A stretch of DNA of 64,000 nucleotides from Paraburkholderia guartelaensis (GTDB taxonomy: Bacteria; Pseudomonadota; Gammaproteobacteria; Burkholderiales; Burkholderiaceae): contig NZ_SMOD01000043.1 in assembly GCF_004353905.1 (NCBI RefSeq), positions 1-64,000 on the forward strand, written 5' to 3'. The notes under the pieces were generated by a model that was not told where the DNA came from, did not search any database, and saw only the letters and a list, made by a program, of their open reading frames with translations. Positions within the stretch are counted from its first letter, which is position 1, and every line of letters begins with the position of its first letter. Position numbers and translations under genes: made by a program. Below are positions 27,080 through 35,828 of the stretch, piece after piece.

Positions 27080-27916
27080 TTATGGATAGCGCACGTTGTG
27101 AACGCCCGGGCGCGCCGGCGGATAGAGCAGGGCGCGCCAGTCGGGCAGGGTGTTCAGATGCGCTTGAACATCGTGGCGAAATGCACGATCGGTCAGACGC
27201 GAGCGAAAGCGTGCTGGGAAGCTCTTGCGCGCGGGCAGCTTGCTGTCCAGCCACGGCGCGATGTCGTCGTAAGTCGCGGCGTGCGAGGGCGGCGCAATGT
27301 GTGCGGGCCTGGCGACGGCGAGCGGCTGCAAGGCGTCGCGAAACGCGACCGGCATGTTCTTGACGAAAGCGTTGGTGGGGCGTGCCGATATTTGCACATG
27401 GCCAGTGCTGTCGAAGCTCGCGAAGCGGCCGTTTGATATCGACGTGGGCGGCTTTGCAGCGAAGGTCTGTGTGCCGGTTTCGCTGAATACGTTGACCGTT
27501 TGCGCGTTCTCGGGCGCTGCGATGATCGCTGCCGCGCTCGCTCCAATATCGAGCGCTCCCGGTTCCATGTCCACGCGCACCTGGGCACAGGGCGCGCTTG
27601 CGCACGCGGCAGCCGCGATCTTCAGCCAGCCGCTGAGCAAGGCGACATGTCCGTCGGCCATGAGCATCGCGCGAGTCTGCGGACCAAGCGCGACGAGCGT
27701 GCCGTGCTCGTCCTGCAGATGCGCAACGCCATCGCGCGATTCGAGTAGGTCCCCGTCGCGCAGGGTGTCGCCCGTTGTTGCCGAGGTCACGCTCGCGCCG
27801 CGCACGACGCCGACGGGTGCATCGGTGCTCGCGAGCCGCCAGGCGGCCTGCGCGGGCGACGCGAGCGCCGCCGCGATGACGACGCCCGCTGCCCAGATGT
27901 GCAATCGATGAATCAT
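27080..27916 (-). CDS. Exported FecR-like protein
   Basis: This 278-residue protein has a signal peptide ending near ...PAQAA (about residue 25). The mature N-terminal half looks like a FecR domain: VGVVRGASV, GDTLRDGDLLES and LGPQTRAMLM follow the repeated beta pattern of that family (about residues 30-140). Two cysteines in CASAPC (residues about 106-111) could form a disulfide. The C-terminal half is Pro/Ala-rich with no recognised domain. FecR domains usually sense or bind at the envelope and often accompany ECF systems or kinases. Here it follows the anti-sigma gene by 72 bp and leads the haem-sensor and kinase genes. A GGAAT-N16-TGTT promoter-like element lies just upstream. Confidence 0.7.
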   Translation of the reverse strand: MIHRLHIWAAGVVIAAALASPAQAAWRLASTDAPVGVVRGASVTSATTGDTLRDGDLLESRDGVAHLQDEHGTLVALGPQTRAMLMADGHVALLSGWLKIAAAACASAPCAQVRVDMEPGALDIGASAAAIIAAPENAQTVNVFSETGTQTFAAKPPTSISNGRFASFDSTGHVQISARPTNAFVKNMPVAFRDALQPLAVARPAHIAPPSHAATYDDIAPWLDSKLPARKSFPARFRSRLTDRAFRHDVQAHLNTLPDWRALLYPPARPGVHNVRYP

Positions 27917-27946
27917 GCCGAGCCATTGATCGAGGGTTCCTCAACA

Positions 27947-27972
27947 CAACAGCCCGGCGGCGATATTATTCC
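27947..27972 (-). promoter_or_regulatory. ECF-type promoter candidate GGAAT-N16-TGTTG for the fecR-like operon
   Basis: Read on the minus strand, GGAAT (27972-27968) is followed after 16 bases by TGTTG (27951-27947), about 30 bases before the ATG at 27916. The sequence CCGGGCTGTTGTG is shared with the site before the DUF3455 gene. The spacer is one base shorter than in the other sites, so this is the weakest of the group. It would allow the fecR/haem-sensor/kinase genes to be expressed apart from the sigma/anti-sigma pair. Confidence 0.35.
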
Positions 27973-27988
27973 GCGCCGGCCTTGGCGC

Positions 27989-28939
27989 TTATCCGTTATG
28001 CGGCGGTACGGCTTCCTGCGCCTCGCTGAATAGCGCGGCCGTATCGAGGTTGGAGATGCGCTTGCCGAGCGCGGCGAGATCGACATCGCCCGCCTGCCCG
28101 ATGAGCGCGTAAGTCAGCTCGTTCTGCCGCCATGTGGTGACGCCCATCGAATCGACGGTGCGCGAGGCGACCGCTTCGTCCGGGCGCGCGTCCTTCATCA
28201 CGCACAACGCGATGGGCGGCCCGCTGCGCGGCAGATAAACGATCTGCACGAGCGGCTTGTTGCGAAAGCGCAGGCGCTGCACCGACTTGAAGGTGAGCCC
28301 GGCGCTGCTCAGGTCGGGCACGCGCAGCGCGAGACGGTCGTCGCGGCGAATGTCTTCGACGACCCGGGCGGCGAGTGCGGGATCGTCCTGGCGGTACGCG
28401 ACGGTTTCCCGCGTATAGAGCTTCTGGTAGCTGACGGCCGCCTTCACCCACGGCGACAGGTCCGATGCGCTCGCGAGCTGCGAGGAGCCGGAGCCCTGAC
28501 CGCCAGCCCCGGACAGCGAGTCGAAGCGCACGAACTGGCCGGCCACGAACGCGCCTACCACGCAGGCTGCCGCGAGCCAGACCGGCACGCGGCGCAGGCG
28601 CGATTTCACGGGCGCGGAAGGTTGTTGTTCCGAGGCGGGCATTGCCGCATCGTTCGCGCTCGCCGAAGGCTGCGCGGGTTTCGCGGGTTCTGCGCTTTGC
28701 GCGGCTTGCGCGGTTTGCGCGCGTACCATTTCGTCGATGCCAAGGCGCAGCGATTCGGGCACGCGCGGCAGCGTTTGCTGGGCGAAGGCACCGGCGAAAT
28801 CGACCTGAGAGGCGCGCAACAGCGTGACCTTCTTGCGCGCCTCGGCGGACTCGCGCAACTGCGCTTCGATGGCGGCGCGCTCGTCGGGCGACAGGCGGCC
28901 GTCCACATAGGCGAGTAACAGTGCGTCGTCGGCAATCAT
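27989..28939 (-). CDS. Membrane anti-sigma factor (pair 1)
   Basis: This 316-residue protein has a short cytoplasmic anti-sigma-like head (about residues 1-75, starting MIADDALLLAYVDGRLSPDE), a Pro/Ala-rich linker, one membrane helix at about 118-137 and a periplasmic domain of about 175 residues. The start overlaps the sigma gene stop (ATGA), the normal arrangement for an ECF/anti-sigma pair. No zinc-binding HxxxCxxC is seen in the head. The periplasmic domain is clearly paralogous to that of the second anti-sigma at 46053-46982, including the shared blocks LRFRNKPLVQIVYLPRSG and ALCVMKD. It probably releases the sigma factor after an envelope or oxidative signal; the signal itself is not known. 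Confidence 0.75.
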   Translation of the reverse strand: MIADDALLLAYVDGRLSPDERAAIEAQLRESAEARKKVTLLRASQVDFAGAFAQQTLPRVPESLRLGIDEMVRAQTAQAAQSAEPAKPAQPSASANDAAMPASEQQPSAPVKSRLRRVPVWLAAACVVGAFVAGQFVRFDSLSGAGGQGSGSSQLASASDLSPWVKAAVSYQKLYTRETVAYRQDDPALAARVVEDIRRDDRLALRVPDLSSAGLTFKSVQRLRFRNKPLVQIVYLPRSGPPIALCVMKDARPDEAVASRTVDSMGVTTWRQNELTYALIGQAGDVDLAALGKRISNLDTAALFSEAQEAVPPHNG

Positions 28940-29481
28940 GCGAGTGAGTCCTTCTGCTGCGGAGCGGGCGGCGCCTTGGGCGCTGCACCGTTGAACATGG
29001 CGCCGACCGATTGCCGCGCTCGCGAGAGCCGGCTCATCACGGTGCCTATGGGTACCTTGAGCACGTCGGCGGCCTGCTGGTACGTCAAGCCTTCGACCGC
29101 GACGAGCAGCATCACCACGCGCTGGGCTTCGGGCAGGCGCTCGACCGCCTCGATGATCTGGCTGTGCATGAGTTGCGTTTCGGGGCCATTATCAACGGGA
29201 TCTGGGAGATTTTCGAGGAAATCGTCATCCCATTCGAAGCTCGCGCGCTTGCGCACGCTGCGGGCTCGCAGTTCGTTGATCCATGTGGAATGCATGATGG
29301 AGTACATCCAGCTCAGGGGGGCCGTGTCGGGTTGGAGCTGATGTGCGCGCTCGAGCGCGCGCAGGCAGGCGCGCTGCACGAGATCTTCGGCATCGTGCTG
29401 GTCCCCGGACAGGCGCAGCGCAAACGCCCACAGCCGCGGAATCATGGCGGGAAGCATGCCCGGTAAGTCTGTACCGCTCAT
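28936..29481 (-). CDS. ECF sigma factor (pair 1)
   Basis: This 181-residue sigma70-family factor of ECF size has region 2 around LRLSGDQHDAEDLVQRACLR and region 4 around YQQAADVLKVPIGTVMSRLS. The frame extends upstream to 29577, but ATG 29481 (MSGTDLPGMLPAM) is favoured by a GGAG ribosome site 10 bases before it. It overlaps the anti-sigma start. A close paralogue lies at 46979-47548. A GGAAT-N17-CGTT element upstream suggests autoregulation. The catalase-like gene ends 174 bp upstream on the same strand. Confidence 0.88.
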   Translation of the reverse strand: MSGTDLPGMLPAMIPRLWAFALRLSGDQHDAEDLVQRACLRALERAHQLQPDTAPLSWMYSIMHSTWINELRARSVRKRASFEWDDDFLENLPDPVDNGPETQLMHSQIIEAVERLPEAQRVVMLLVAVEGLTYQQAADVLKVPIGTVMSRLSRARQSVGAMFNGAAPKAPPAPQQKDSLA

Positions 29482-29595
29482 CGAAGGTTTTTCTCCACGA
29501 TCCCCGTTCAATCCGGACTGGCGCGCGCTTCGCGGTCGTGTTCGACCGTCTGCCAGGGGGCGCACGGCTCGAGCCATTTTGGTGAACTTGAAACC

Positions 29596-29622
29596 AAACG
29601 CCTGGCCGGCGCGCTTTATTCC
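29596..29622 (-). promoter_or_regulatory. ECF-type promoter candidate GGAAT-N17-CGTTT for ECF sigma 1
   Basis: On the minus strand GGAAT (29622-29618) and CGTTT (29600-29596) are 17 bases apart. The bases CAGG just before the -10 are shared with the sites before ECF sigma 2 and the acyltransferase gene. The predicted leader is about 108 bases. It resembles autoregulated ECF promoters with a GGAA-type -35. Confidence 0.5.
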
Positions 29623-29655
29623 ATGCTTTCGTTTGGGTTGCGCTCGCGGCGGCCT

Positions 29656-30726
29656 TCATCGGCCTTTCAGGGCCGCGAGCGCTTCTTCGCTCGTGCGCCG
29701 GTCGAACGACACCGCGTAAGCGGCGGCCCGTGCGGCGAGCAGCGGGTCATCAGAGGGCGCAATGCCCGCCGGCAGCACCGTCGGGTCGAAATTGATATCG
29801 CGGCAGGGGCCGTCGATCTGCGACTGCGCATGCTCGATCACGATCGTACCCGCATCGACGCGATGCTGCTCGCGTTCGGCGGGCCAGGCGCGTGTGGCGT
29901 CGTCCACCGGGTCGCCCGCATCCGCGGGCGTCAGCATGAGGTGCCAGCGCACTGGACCCGATTTCAATTGCACTTCCAGGTCGTGCGCGAGAAAGTCGGG
30001 GTCTTTCGCGTGCGGATTCTCGGTGTCCAGCGGCGCGTAAGACGCATCGGGCACGACACTCCAGCGCACGAACCGCATGTTGCCGCTTGCGTTGGTGAAG
30101 CGAAACGCATCGATGCTGTAGTAGCGCGCATTGTAGAACGCGGAAGCCGGCGGGTGTGCTGCGAGCCAGTCGCGCAGCGCGTTGGTTTCGGGGTGGTTCG
30201 CAAAGAACGCGTCGAGTCTGGCGGCGTCGGGGCGGCCCGTGCGCCTGTCGCGCTGCATTGCCTCTTGCAGTTCGTAGACCGCTTGCGGCGTGCGCACCGC
30301 GAATACGGGTGCGGAATTCATGCCGGTGCGCCATTGCTCGCCGTTGCGCATCGCGAAAAGCAACGCAAAGCTGCGCACGGTCGTGTCCGCGTCGTCTTCA
30401 GCGGGATTGCCGCCGGGCGCGGAGAAGCGGCCAATCAACGGCGTGCGGCCGCGCTCGAATACGCTCGCGCGAGAAAGCGCCGTGCCGTTGCCGTTGCTGT
30501 CGAAATAGCCGCTCACGCAGATGCCTTTAGCATGGTTGCGGCGAAATCCGGGATGCTTGCCGGCGCTGCGTTCGAATGCGTCGATGAGCCGGTTGGGCGT
30601 GAGCGCGGCCTGGCCGGGCCAGTGTATCCAGCCCGCGGCCCATGCGAACGCCGCGGCAGAGGCCGCGAGCGTGAGCGCGATGAATGCGTATCTGACAAGA
30701 AGTTGCGAAAACGAAAGACGGTACAT
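29656..30726 (-). CDS. Catalase-family peroxidase (SrpA-like), membrane anchored or exported
   Basis: This 356-residue protein has an N-terminal hydrophobic segment (about residues 13-33) that could be a signal anchor. It then shows the short catalase-related pattern: FRRNHAKGICVSGYF with catalytic His65, an FSAPGGNP-like core strand, and a C-terminal AAAYAVSFDRR with the probable proximal haem tyrosine. Small catalase-like enzymes of this kind usually act as organic peroxidases in the periplasm rather than as true catalases. It lies 174 bp upstream of the ECF sigma gene on the same strand, a common pairing. A palindromic ATAC-N4-GTAT site lies 135 bp upstream of its start. Confidence 0.82.
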   Translation of the reverse strand: MYRLSFSQLLVRYAFIALTLAASAAAFAWAAGWIHWPGQAALTPNRLIDAFERSAGKHPGFRRNHAKGICVSGYFDSNGNGTALSRASVFERGRTPLIGRFSAPGGNPAEDDADTTVRSFALLFAMRNGEQWRTGMNSAPVFAVRTPQAVYELQEAMQRDRRTGRPDAARLDAFFANHPETNALRDWLAAHPPASAFYNARYYSIDAFRFTNASGNMRFVRWSVVPDASYAPLDTENPHAKDPDFLAHDLEVQLKSGPVRWHLMLTPADAGDPVDDATRAWPAEREQHRVDAGTIVIEHAQSQIDGPCRDINFDPTVLPAGIAPSDDPLLAARAAAYAVSFDRRTSEEALAALKGR

Positions 30727-31048
30727 AAATCGGCGCAGGGGCCTCGCGCAGCTGTCGATGAATTGACAGGCCCTCTAAGAATCTCGTGCGTTGCCGTCGA
30801 GCGGCGAGGCAAACATGGTAATCCGCTTGCCGCTTTTCAGTGTGTACTGAATCTCGAACGTATACCTGCGTATAAGGTCGCCATCCCAAAGCGTCTATCG
30901 GTCTATGCGTGGGAAGAATACCGGCCAGCAGTAATTCTCCTTAAGCTTCTGTCATCCGAAATCAGTGGACCCAATAGACAAGACGTTCCGGCTTCGGGCG
31001 ACAGGGCACGCGTGACATGCACGCTCATCCAGAACATGGGAGTTAGCC
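30727..31048. other. Divergent intergenic region between catalase-like and DUF3331 genes
   Basis: These 322 bases hold no gene that I can support. They contain one perfect ATAC-N4-GTAT palindrome (30862-30873) roughly midway, which could serve either divergent gene. No sequence matching the ECF pattern was found here. A TTAAGCTTCTGTCATCC stretch (30952-30968) is relatively AT-rich but gives no clear promoter. Confidence 0.5.
30862..30873. promoter_or_regulatory. Palindrome ATAC-CTGC-GTAT (operator candidate, copy 1)
   Basis: This is the palindrome ATAC-N4-GTAT with flanking T and A (TATACCTGCGTATA). It lies between the divergent catalase-like (135 bp) and DUF3331 (175 bp) starts. The same core recurs six more times in intergenic DNA of this window. 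The TAC...GTA layout fits NarL/FixJ-type response regulators, but the binding protein is not known. Confidence 0.5.
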
Positions 31049-31615
31049 GTGGTGAGATTGGACTCGTGGAGGTCGACATACGCGGGAGGCGCACTCGATG
31101 GTGGCGGCGCTGGCGAGAGCATGCGCCTCGCGCAGCCCCGTGGCGCCGGTGAAACCGACAATGAAACAGAGGCTCCGGACGATGATGTAACCGCCGTAGC
31201 GCAAGACTGTCCGCGCAATCCGTGGGCGCACGTGGTCTCGGGCCTGCTTGCCTCGCCGGCTTCGAGGACGAGCGTTTCGCGCCGCGCGCCGGCTGTGCGC
31301 ACGCGAAGCGATTTGCGGGCCGCGGATCACAGCACCTACGCAAGCTGCACGGTGACGATAGAAGAGCGCCTCGCCAATTCGTCCTTCACGCTCTCGTGGA
31401 GCGACCCGACGCGCTGCAGTTACCGCGAGCAGGTCTGGAAGCGCGCAATCGCCAGAAGGTCGGGCATCTGTGTGCTGTCGGGGCAGCCCATCAAGCGGGG
31501 CGATGCGGTTTTCCGGCCGCTGGCGCGGCGCTACAAGGTCCCTTTGAATTCGGGGGCGATGATATTGGCCGTGTCGCTGGATGCGTGGGACGCCCGCCTG
31601 GCCGACCCCGAATAG
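31049..31615 (+). CDS. DUF3331 family protein
   Basis: This protein is up to 188 residues long. The C-terminal two thirds carry the DUF3331 pattern seen in Burkholderia: TVTIEERLANSSFTLSWSDP, CSYREQVWKRAIARRSGIC and SGQPIKRGDAVFRPL, ending with SGAMILAVSLDAW. Three cysteines (in ASC, RCSY and GICV) could bind metal, but this is not established. The start is uncertain: GTG 31049 and GTG 31052 come first, and ATG 31121 is an alternative. The family function is unknown. It stands alone, with an ATAC-N4-GTAT palindrome upstream. Confidence 0.7.
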   Translation: MVRLDSWRSTYAGGALDGGGAGESMRLAQPRGAGETDNETEAPDDDVTAVAQDCPRNPWAHVVSGLLASPASRTSVSRRAPAVRTRSDLRAADHSTYASCTVTIEERLANSSFTLSWSDPTRCSYREQVWKRAIARRSGICVLSGQPIKRGDAVFRPLARRYKVPLNSGAMILAVSLDAWDARLADPE

Positions 31616-31946
31616 CAGGAATAGCCACGTATGGCGCCGCAAAGACACTCAATTGCGGCGCTTAAACTCATTATCTGGGATTTCCCGATCCCTTTCGGCT
31701 TCTCCCGCCAAACGCTCGGGCCGCATCGACGCGGCCAGACTCCCCAATACCAAAGTACTAGAGCCTTGCAAGAACGCGCGATGTAAGCTTCAGGGGCGCG
31801 GCGTTGCAAGGCTTGCGCAATCTATGCGCGGCCCGCCTGCGGCCGGCGCCAGGACGGGTGAGTCAGGCATTGGCGTCCCAGTGGTATTGGGCGGCGTCTG
31901 TGATGGTTCAATTCGCACAACGTAACACTGCAGAACGCTATCGTAG
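31616..31946. other. Intergenic region before the first FixJ-type regulator
   Basis: These 331 bases contain no gene I can support. An imperfect version of the palindrome (ATAC-CAAA-GTAC, 31747-31758, one mismatch) lies about 190 bp before the regulator start at 31947. No terminator or ECF-like promoter was recognised. The stretch just before ATG 31947 (GCAGAACGCTATCGTAG) has no strong ribosome site. Confidence 0.4.
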
Positions 31947-32618
31947 ATGCTCAACACCGTGACCGCCTGGTCGGCTGCCCCCTGCGCCAGTACCCCTGCC
32001 GGCGTCGTCTATATCGTGGATGACGACGATTCGGTGCGCAGCGCACTAGCGAGCCTGCTGCGCTCGATCGACCTGGACGTCCACGCCTTTCACTCCGCCG
32101 AAGCGTTCCTCGCGGCGCCGAAGAGCCCGGGGCCGTCGTGTCTCGTGCTCGACGTCCGTTTGCGCGGTCAAAGCGGCCTGGCGCTGCAGAAGTCACTTCG
32201 AACGCAGGAACGCTCGGCTATGCCGGTCGTCTTCATGACGGGCTACGGCGACATCGCCATGACGGTCGAGGCGATGAAGGCGGGCGCAATCGACTTCCTC
32301 ACCAAGCCCTTTCGCGATCAGGACATGATCGACGCCGTGGTTGCCGCGCTGCAGCGCGACGCACAACGTCTCGAAGCGGACAGCTCGCTCGTGCAGGCGC
32401 GCGAGCGCTGGGACGTACTGACGCCGCGCGAGCGGGAGGTGCTGGTCCACGTCGCGGCGGGGCTGATGAACAAGCAGATCGCGTCGAGAATGTGCATTGC
32501 GGAGGTCACGGTCAAGATCCACCGGGGTCAGGCCATGCGAAAAATGAACGTGCGCTCCGTTGCCGAACTGGTGCGCAAAATCGTTGCGCTCGGTGTCGAG
32601 CCATCGGGGCTGAGTTAA
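31947..32618 (+). CDS. FixJ-type response regulator (REC + LuxR HTH)
   Basis: This 223-residue protein has a receiver domain (about 18-135) with the acidic patch VDDDD, phospho-acceptor Asp69 in LVLDVRL, the switch Thr in VFMTGYGD and Lys in FLTKPF. A LuxR/FixJ HTH (about 150-215) shows LTPREREVLVHVAAG and NKQIASRMCIAEVTVKIHRG. It resembles the two regulators at 50618 and 51376 more than the pair at 35829 and 37101, judging by the VRSVAELVRK-type end. No histidine kinase is adjacent; the PAS kinase at 33445 is the nearest on this strand. Confidence 0.88.
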   Translation: MLNTVTAWSAAPCASTPAGVVYIVDDDDSVRSALASLLRSIDLDVHAFHSAEAFLAAPKSPGPSCLVLDVRLRGQSGLALQKSLRTQERSAMPVVFMTGYGDIAMTVEAMKAGAIDFLTKPFRDQDMIDAVVAALQRDAQRLEADSSLVQARERWDVLTPREREVLVHVAAGLMNKQIASRMCIAEVTVKIHRGQAMRKMNVRSVAELVRKIVALGVEPSGLS

Positions 32619-32743
32619 TACCAGGGTTTAGATTTCCCCAATCTTTTGAATACGATCATCACCCCATGATCTAGCGTTTGTTTCGCGCCTTTGCGGTTAT
32701 CTTTTGCACTCCCTCATGAAATAACCCAATTGGAGAGAGTGCA

Positions 32744-33211
32744 ATGGAAACGCGTGACGTCTACGAGACGATCAAGACCATGGGCATCGAGTTGCCGCAG
32801 GTCAGTTCCCCGGCCGCGGCCTACACCATGAGCGTTCGCAGCGGCGGCACGGTCTATCTGGCGGGCCATCTTCCGCGCGATGCCGGCGCGATCGTGACCG
32901 GCAAGCTGGGCGCCACGCTGAGCACCGAAGAGGGCCGCGAGGCCGCGCGCAAGATCGCTGTCGATCTACTCGCAACACTGCACGCGAAAGTCGGCAATCT
33001 CAATCTTGTCAAGCAGATCGTGAAGCTCACGAGCTTCGTCAATTCGGCGGCGGGATTTTCCGAGCAGCATCTCGTGACGAACGGCGCTTCGGAATTGCTC
33101 GCCAAGGTGTTTGGCGAGGCGGGCGTGCACGCGCGCTCGGCGGTGGGCGTCGCGGAGTTGCCGCTCAATGCCTGCGTCGAGATCGAATTGATCGTCGAAA
33201 TCGCCGACTGA
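32744..33211 (+). CDS. RidA/YjgF family protein
   Basis: This 155-residue protein shows the RidA fold pattern: SGGTVYLAGHLPRDAGA, a central helix with ARKIAVDLLATL, and the C-terminal HARSAVGVAELPLNACVEIE, which matches the conserved R-A-xxV-xx-LP block with the arginine that binds carboxylates in active RidA. Such proteins deaminate reactive enamine/imine intermediates, or hydrolyse related compounds in this longer subgroup. A GGAGAG ribosome site lies about 8 bases before ATG 32744. It is a single gene between two regulatory genes. Confidence 0.85.
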   Translation: METRDVYETIKTMGIELPQVSSPAAAYTMSVRSGGTVYLAGHLPRDAGAIVTGKLGATLSTEEGREAARKIAVDLLATLHAKVGNLNLVKQIVKLTSFVNSAAGFSEQHLVTNGASELLAKVFGEAGVHARSAVGVAELPLNACVEIELIVEIAD

Positions 33212-33444
33212 GCAGTCAGTCCATTGCGAAGGCGATGCTGCGCTGGGCAGCGTGGCATCGATCCGATGCGTTCGCAACGAAATCACGCGCCTTTACAAAA
33301 GCAAAGCGCGGTTGCGACACCTGTTTTCGCATGCAATAATCGCAAAATTCTCTGGTCAGACCGGACAACTCACGGAAAACGCACCTGAGTGCGGGCATTG
33401 GCGCATGTCTGAAGCTCTGACGCCTGCTCACGATTATCAGAAAA

Positions 33445-35682
33445 ATGATGGGATTGGCCCTTGATGCCGGCATCGTGCTGGATGCGTTGTCCGTTGTTGC
33501 GTGGACTGCGCTGCCTGACGGCCGGGTCGACTTCGTCAACCGAAAATGGTCCGAATATACGGGCCTTGGCCTCGCAGCGTCATCCGGTTCGCAGTGGCAG
33601 GAAGCGGTAAGCCGCGACGACCTGCCGGAATTGCTCGAGCGTCGCTGCGCCATCCTCGCTTCCGGGGAACCCGGGCGAATCACGGCGCGTCTGCGTCGTT
33701 GCGACGGTCAGCAGCGCTGGTTCGACATTCAACTCAACCCGATTCGCGACGCCGCCGGCCAAATCGTTCGCTGGTGCGGGACGTGCAACGATATCGACGA
33801 CTTGCGGCGCGCCGAAGATGCGCTCGATCGGCGAGCTCTCGACCTGCAATTGATCGTCGATAGCATTCCCGTGCCTGTCACGGTGACCTCGCCGACGGGC
33901 GAAGTCGAAGGTCAAAACCAGCTCACGCTCGATTATTTCGGCAAGTCGTTCGAGGAACTCAAGGCCTGGCGCAGCCACGAAATCGTTCATCCCGACGATC
34001 TCGACGCGGCGATCGCAGCGCAGGAAGCCTCGCTTGCAAGCGGCAAAACGTACAACGTCGAGAGCCGCCATCGTCGCGCAGACGGCGTGTACCGCTGGGT
34101 CAACGTGCGCGGATTTCCGCTGCGCGATGGCGCCGGCAGCATTCTGCGCTGGTTTCTCCTGTGCATCGATATCGAAGACAGGAAGCGAGCCGAACTCACG
34201 CTCGCGGAGAGCGAGCGCCACCTCAACGAGACCATTAACGCGCTACCCGCGCTCGTTTGGTCGGCGCGCCCGGACGGCACCGGCGAGTTTTATAACCAGT
34301 TCTACCTCGATTATCTCGGGCGAACGCTCTCGCAGGTGCAGGACCACGAGTGGACCAAGGCGGTTCATCCCGATGATCTTCCGGGGCTCATGGCCGCATG
34401 GACCGATATTATGGCGAGCCGCATGCCGGGTGCCGCGGAAGCGCGCATGCAGCGCTACGACGGCCACTACCGATGGTTTCTGTTTCGCACGAGTCCATTG
34501 CGGGACCAGGATGGAAACGTCGTCAAATGGTATGGCGTCAATATCGATATCGACGATCGCAAGCGCGCGGAGGAAGAACTGCGGCGCAGCGAGGCGTTCC
34601 TCGCCGAAGGTCAGGCGCTGGCCAGAATGGGCAACTTTTCATGGGATGCCGATACGGATGAGATCGCCTGGTCGGAGCAGATTTACCACATCTTCGATTT
34701 CGAACCGGGCACGCCCGTTACGCTGGAACGTATCGCCGGGCGCGCTCACCCGGAAGATCTCGGCTTCGTCGCACAGTTCATCGAGCAGGGGCGGCGCGGC
34801 GAAAGCGATATCGAATGCCAGCACCGGCTATTGATGCCGGACCAGAGCGTCAAGCATCTGCATTTGATCGCGCACCGCACGACGGACCGCCCCGGCCGCA
34901 AGGAATATAGCGGCACCGCGCTCGACATCAGCCAGCGCCGCAGTTCGGAAGAGGCGCTCGACAAGGCGCGCGCGGAGCTTTCGCATGTCGCGAGGGTAAT
35001 GAGCCTTGGCGCGTTGACGGCTTCGATTGCCCATGAGGTCAACCAGCCGCTTGCGGGTATCGTGACCAACGCGAGCACCTGCCTGCGCATGCTGGCGGCC
35101 GTGCCTCCCAATATCGAAGGCGCGCAGGAAACGGCGCGGCGCACGATCCGCGACGGCAACCGCGCCGCCGACGTCATCACGCGACTGCGCGCGCTCTTCA
35201 CGAGGCGCAGCGCCACGATCGAACCGGTCGATCTCGGCCACACCGCGCGGGACATCATTGCCCTCATGCAGAGCGACCTCGACCGCGCACGCGTGGTCGT
35301 GCGCATGGAGTTCGCGGACGGCCTGCCTTTTGCGGGCTGCGACCGCGTACAGGTGCAGCAGGTCATCATGAATTTGCTGCGCAATGCTGCGGAAGCCATG
35401 AGTTCGGTGGACGACCGGCCCCGGCGCGTGACGCTGACAACCGAAGCCGGGTCGGACGAAACGGTCCGCTTCGTCGTGCGTGACTCGGGAATCGGCTTTG
35501 ACCCGCAAGATGCGGAGCGGCTTTTCGATGCCTTTTATACGACGAGGCAAGACGGCATGGGCATTGGTCTTGCCATTAGCCGGTCGATCATCGAAAGCCT
35601 GAACGGGCGCCTTTGGGCAGAGATTCCGGTGGATGGTCCCGGCGCGATCTTCTCGTTCTCGCTTCCCGTGTACGGCGCGTAA
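33445..35682 (+). CDS. Soluble multi-PAS sensor histidine kinase
   Basis: This 745-residue protein has no membrane helix. Four PAS/PAC units are visible at about 8-125, 130-250, 256-378 and 380-505. HisKA has the His box SIAHEVNQPLAGI with His530, of the FixL/NtrB-like H-E-x-N-Q-P-L class, and the ATPase domain (about 620-742) shows the N box NLLRNAAEAM, G1 RDSGIGFD and G2 DGMGIGLAIS. The FixL-like kinase core fits the FixJ-type regulators that follow at 35829 and 37101. No haem-binding His could be assigned. Starts at 33445 or 33448 are equally possible; neither has a strong ribosome site. It probably senses cytoplasmic redox state or small ligands. Confidence 0.87.
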   Translation: MMGLALDAGIVLDALSVVAWTALPDGRVDFVNRKWSEYTGLGLAASSGSQWQEAVSRDDLPELLERRCAILASGEPGRITARLRRCDGQQRWFDIQLNPIRDAAGQIVRWCGTCNDIDDLRRAEDALDRRALDLQLIVDSIPVPVTVTSPTGEVEGQNQLTLDYFGKSFEELKAWRSHEIVHPDDLDAAIAAQEASLASGKTYNVESRHRRADGVYRWVNVRGFPLRDGAGSILRWFLLCIDIEDRKRAELTLAESERHLNETINALPALVWSARPDGTGEFYNQFYLDYLGRTLSQVQDHEWTKAVHPDDLPGLMAAWTDIMASRMPGAAEARMQRYDGHYRWFLFRTSPLRDQDGNVVKWYGVNIDIDDRKRAEEELRRSEAFLAEGQALARMGNFSWDADTDEIAWSEQIYHIFDFEPGTPVTLERIAGRAHPEDLGFVAQFIEQGRRGESDIECQHRLLMPDQSVKHLHLIAHRTTDRPGRKEYSGTALDISQRRSSEEALDKARAELSHVARVMSLGALTASIAHEVNQPLAGIVTNASTCLRMLAAVPPNIEGAQETARRTIRDGNRAADVITRLRALFTRRSATIEPVDLGHTARDIIALMQSDLDRARVVVRMEFADGLPFAGCDRVQVQQVIMNLLRNAAEAMSSVDDRPRRVTLTTEAGSDETVRFVVRDSGIGFDPQDAERLFDAFYTTRQDGMGIGLAISRSIIESLNGRLWAEIPVDGPGAIFSFSLPVYGA

Positions 35683-35717
35683 ATGAGGCGCACGCGCCCC
35701 TCGCACGGCGCGTATAC

Positions 35718-35729
35718 ATACCTCCGTAT
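35718..35729. promoter_or_regulatory. Palindrome ATAC-CTCC-GTAT (operator candidate, copy 2)
   Basis: This perfect palindrome ends 99 bp before the chosen start of the FixJ-type regulator at 35829 and 36 bp after the kinase stop, so the regulator gene probably has its own promoter. It is the exact reverse complement of copy 5 (ATAC-GGAG-GTAT, 50238-50249). Confidence 0.5.
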
Positions 35730-35828
35730 GATGGACGAGTGCGACGGCATCGGGCATCGTGCGGTGTTTGCTCCGATGGCGTCTGGCGCCTTTGCGGGTA
35801 TCGGCGACGGATATTAGCGAGGCATGCC

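Noticed and set aside
29623..31152. Open frame of 509 codons antisense to the catalase-like gene
   Set aside because: The opposite strand has catalase motifs; this reading is Arg/Ala-rich and featureless.
31747..31758. ATAC-CAAA-GTAC as an eighth operator copy
   Set aside because: One mismatch in the right half and about 190 bp from the next start; mentioned only in the intergenic entry.
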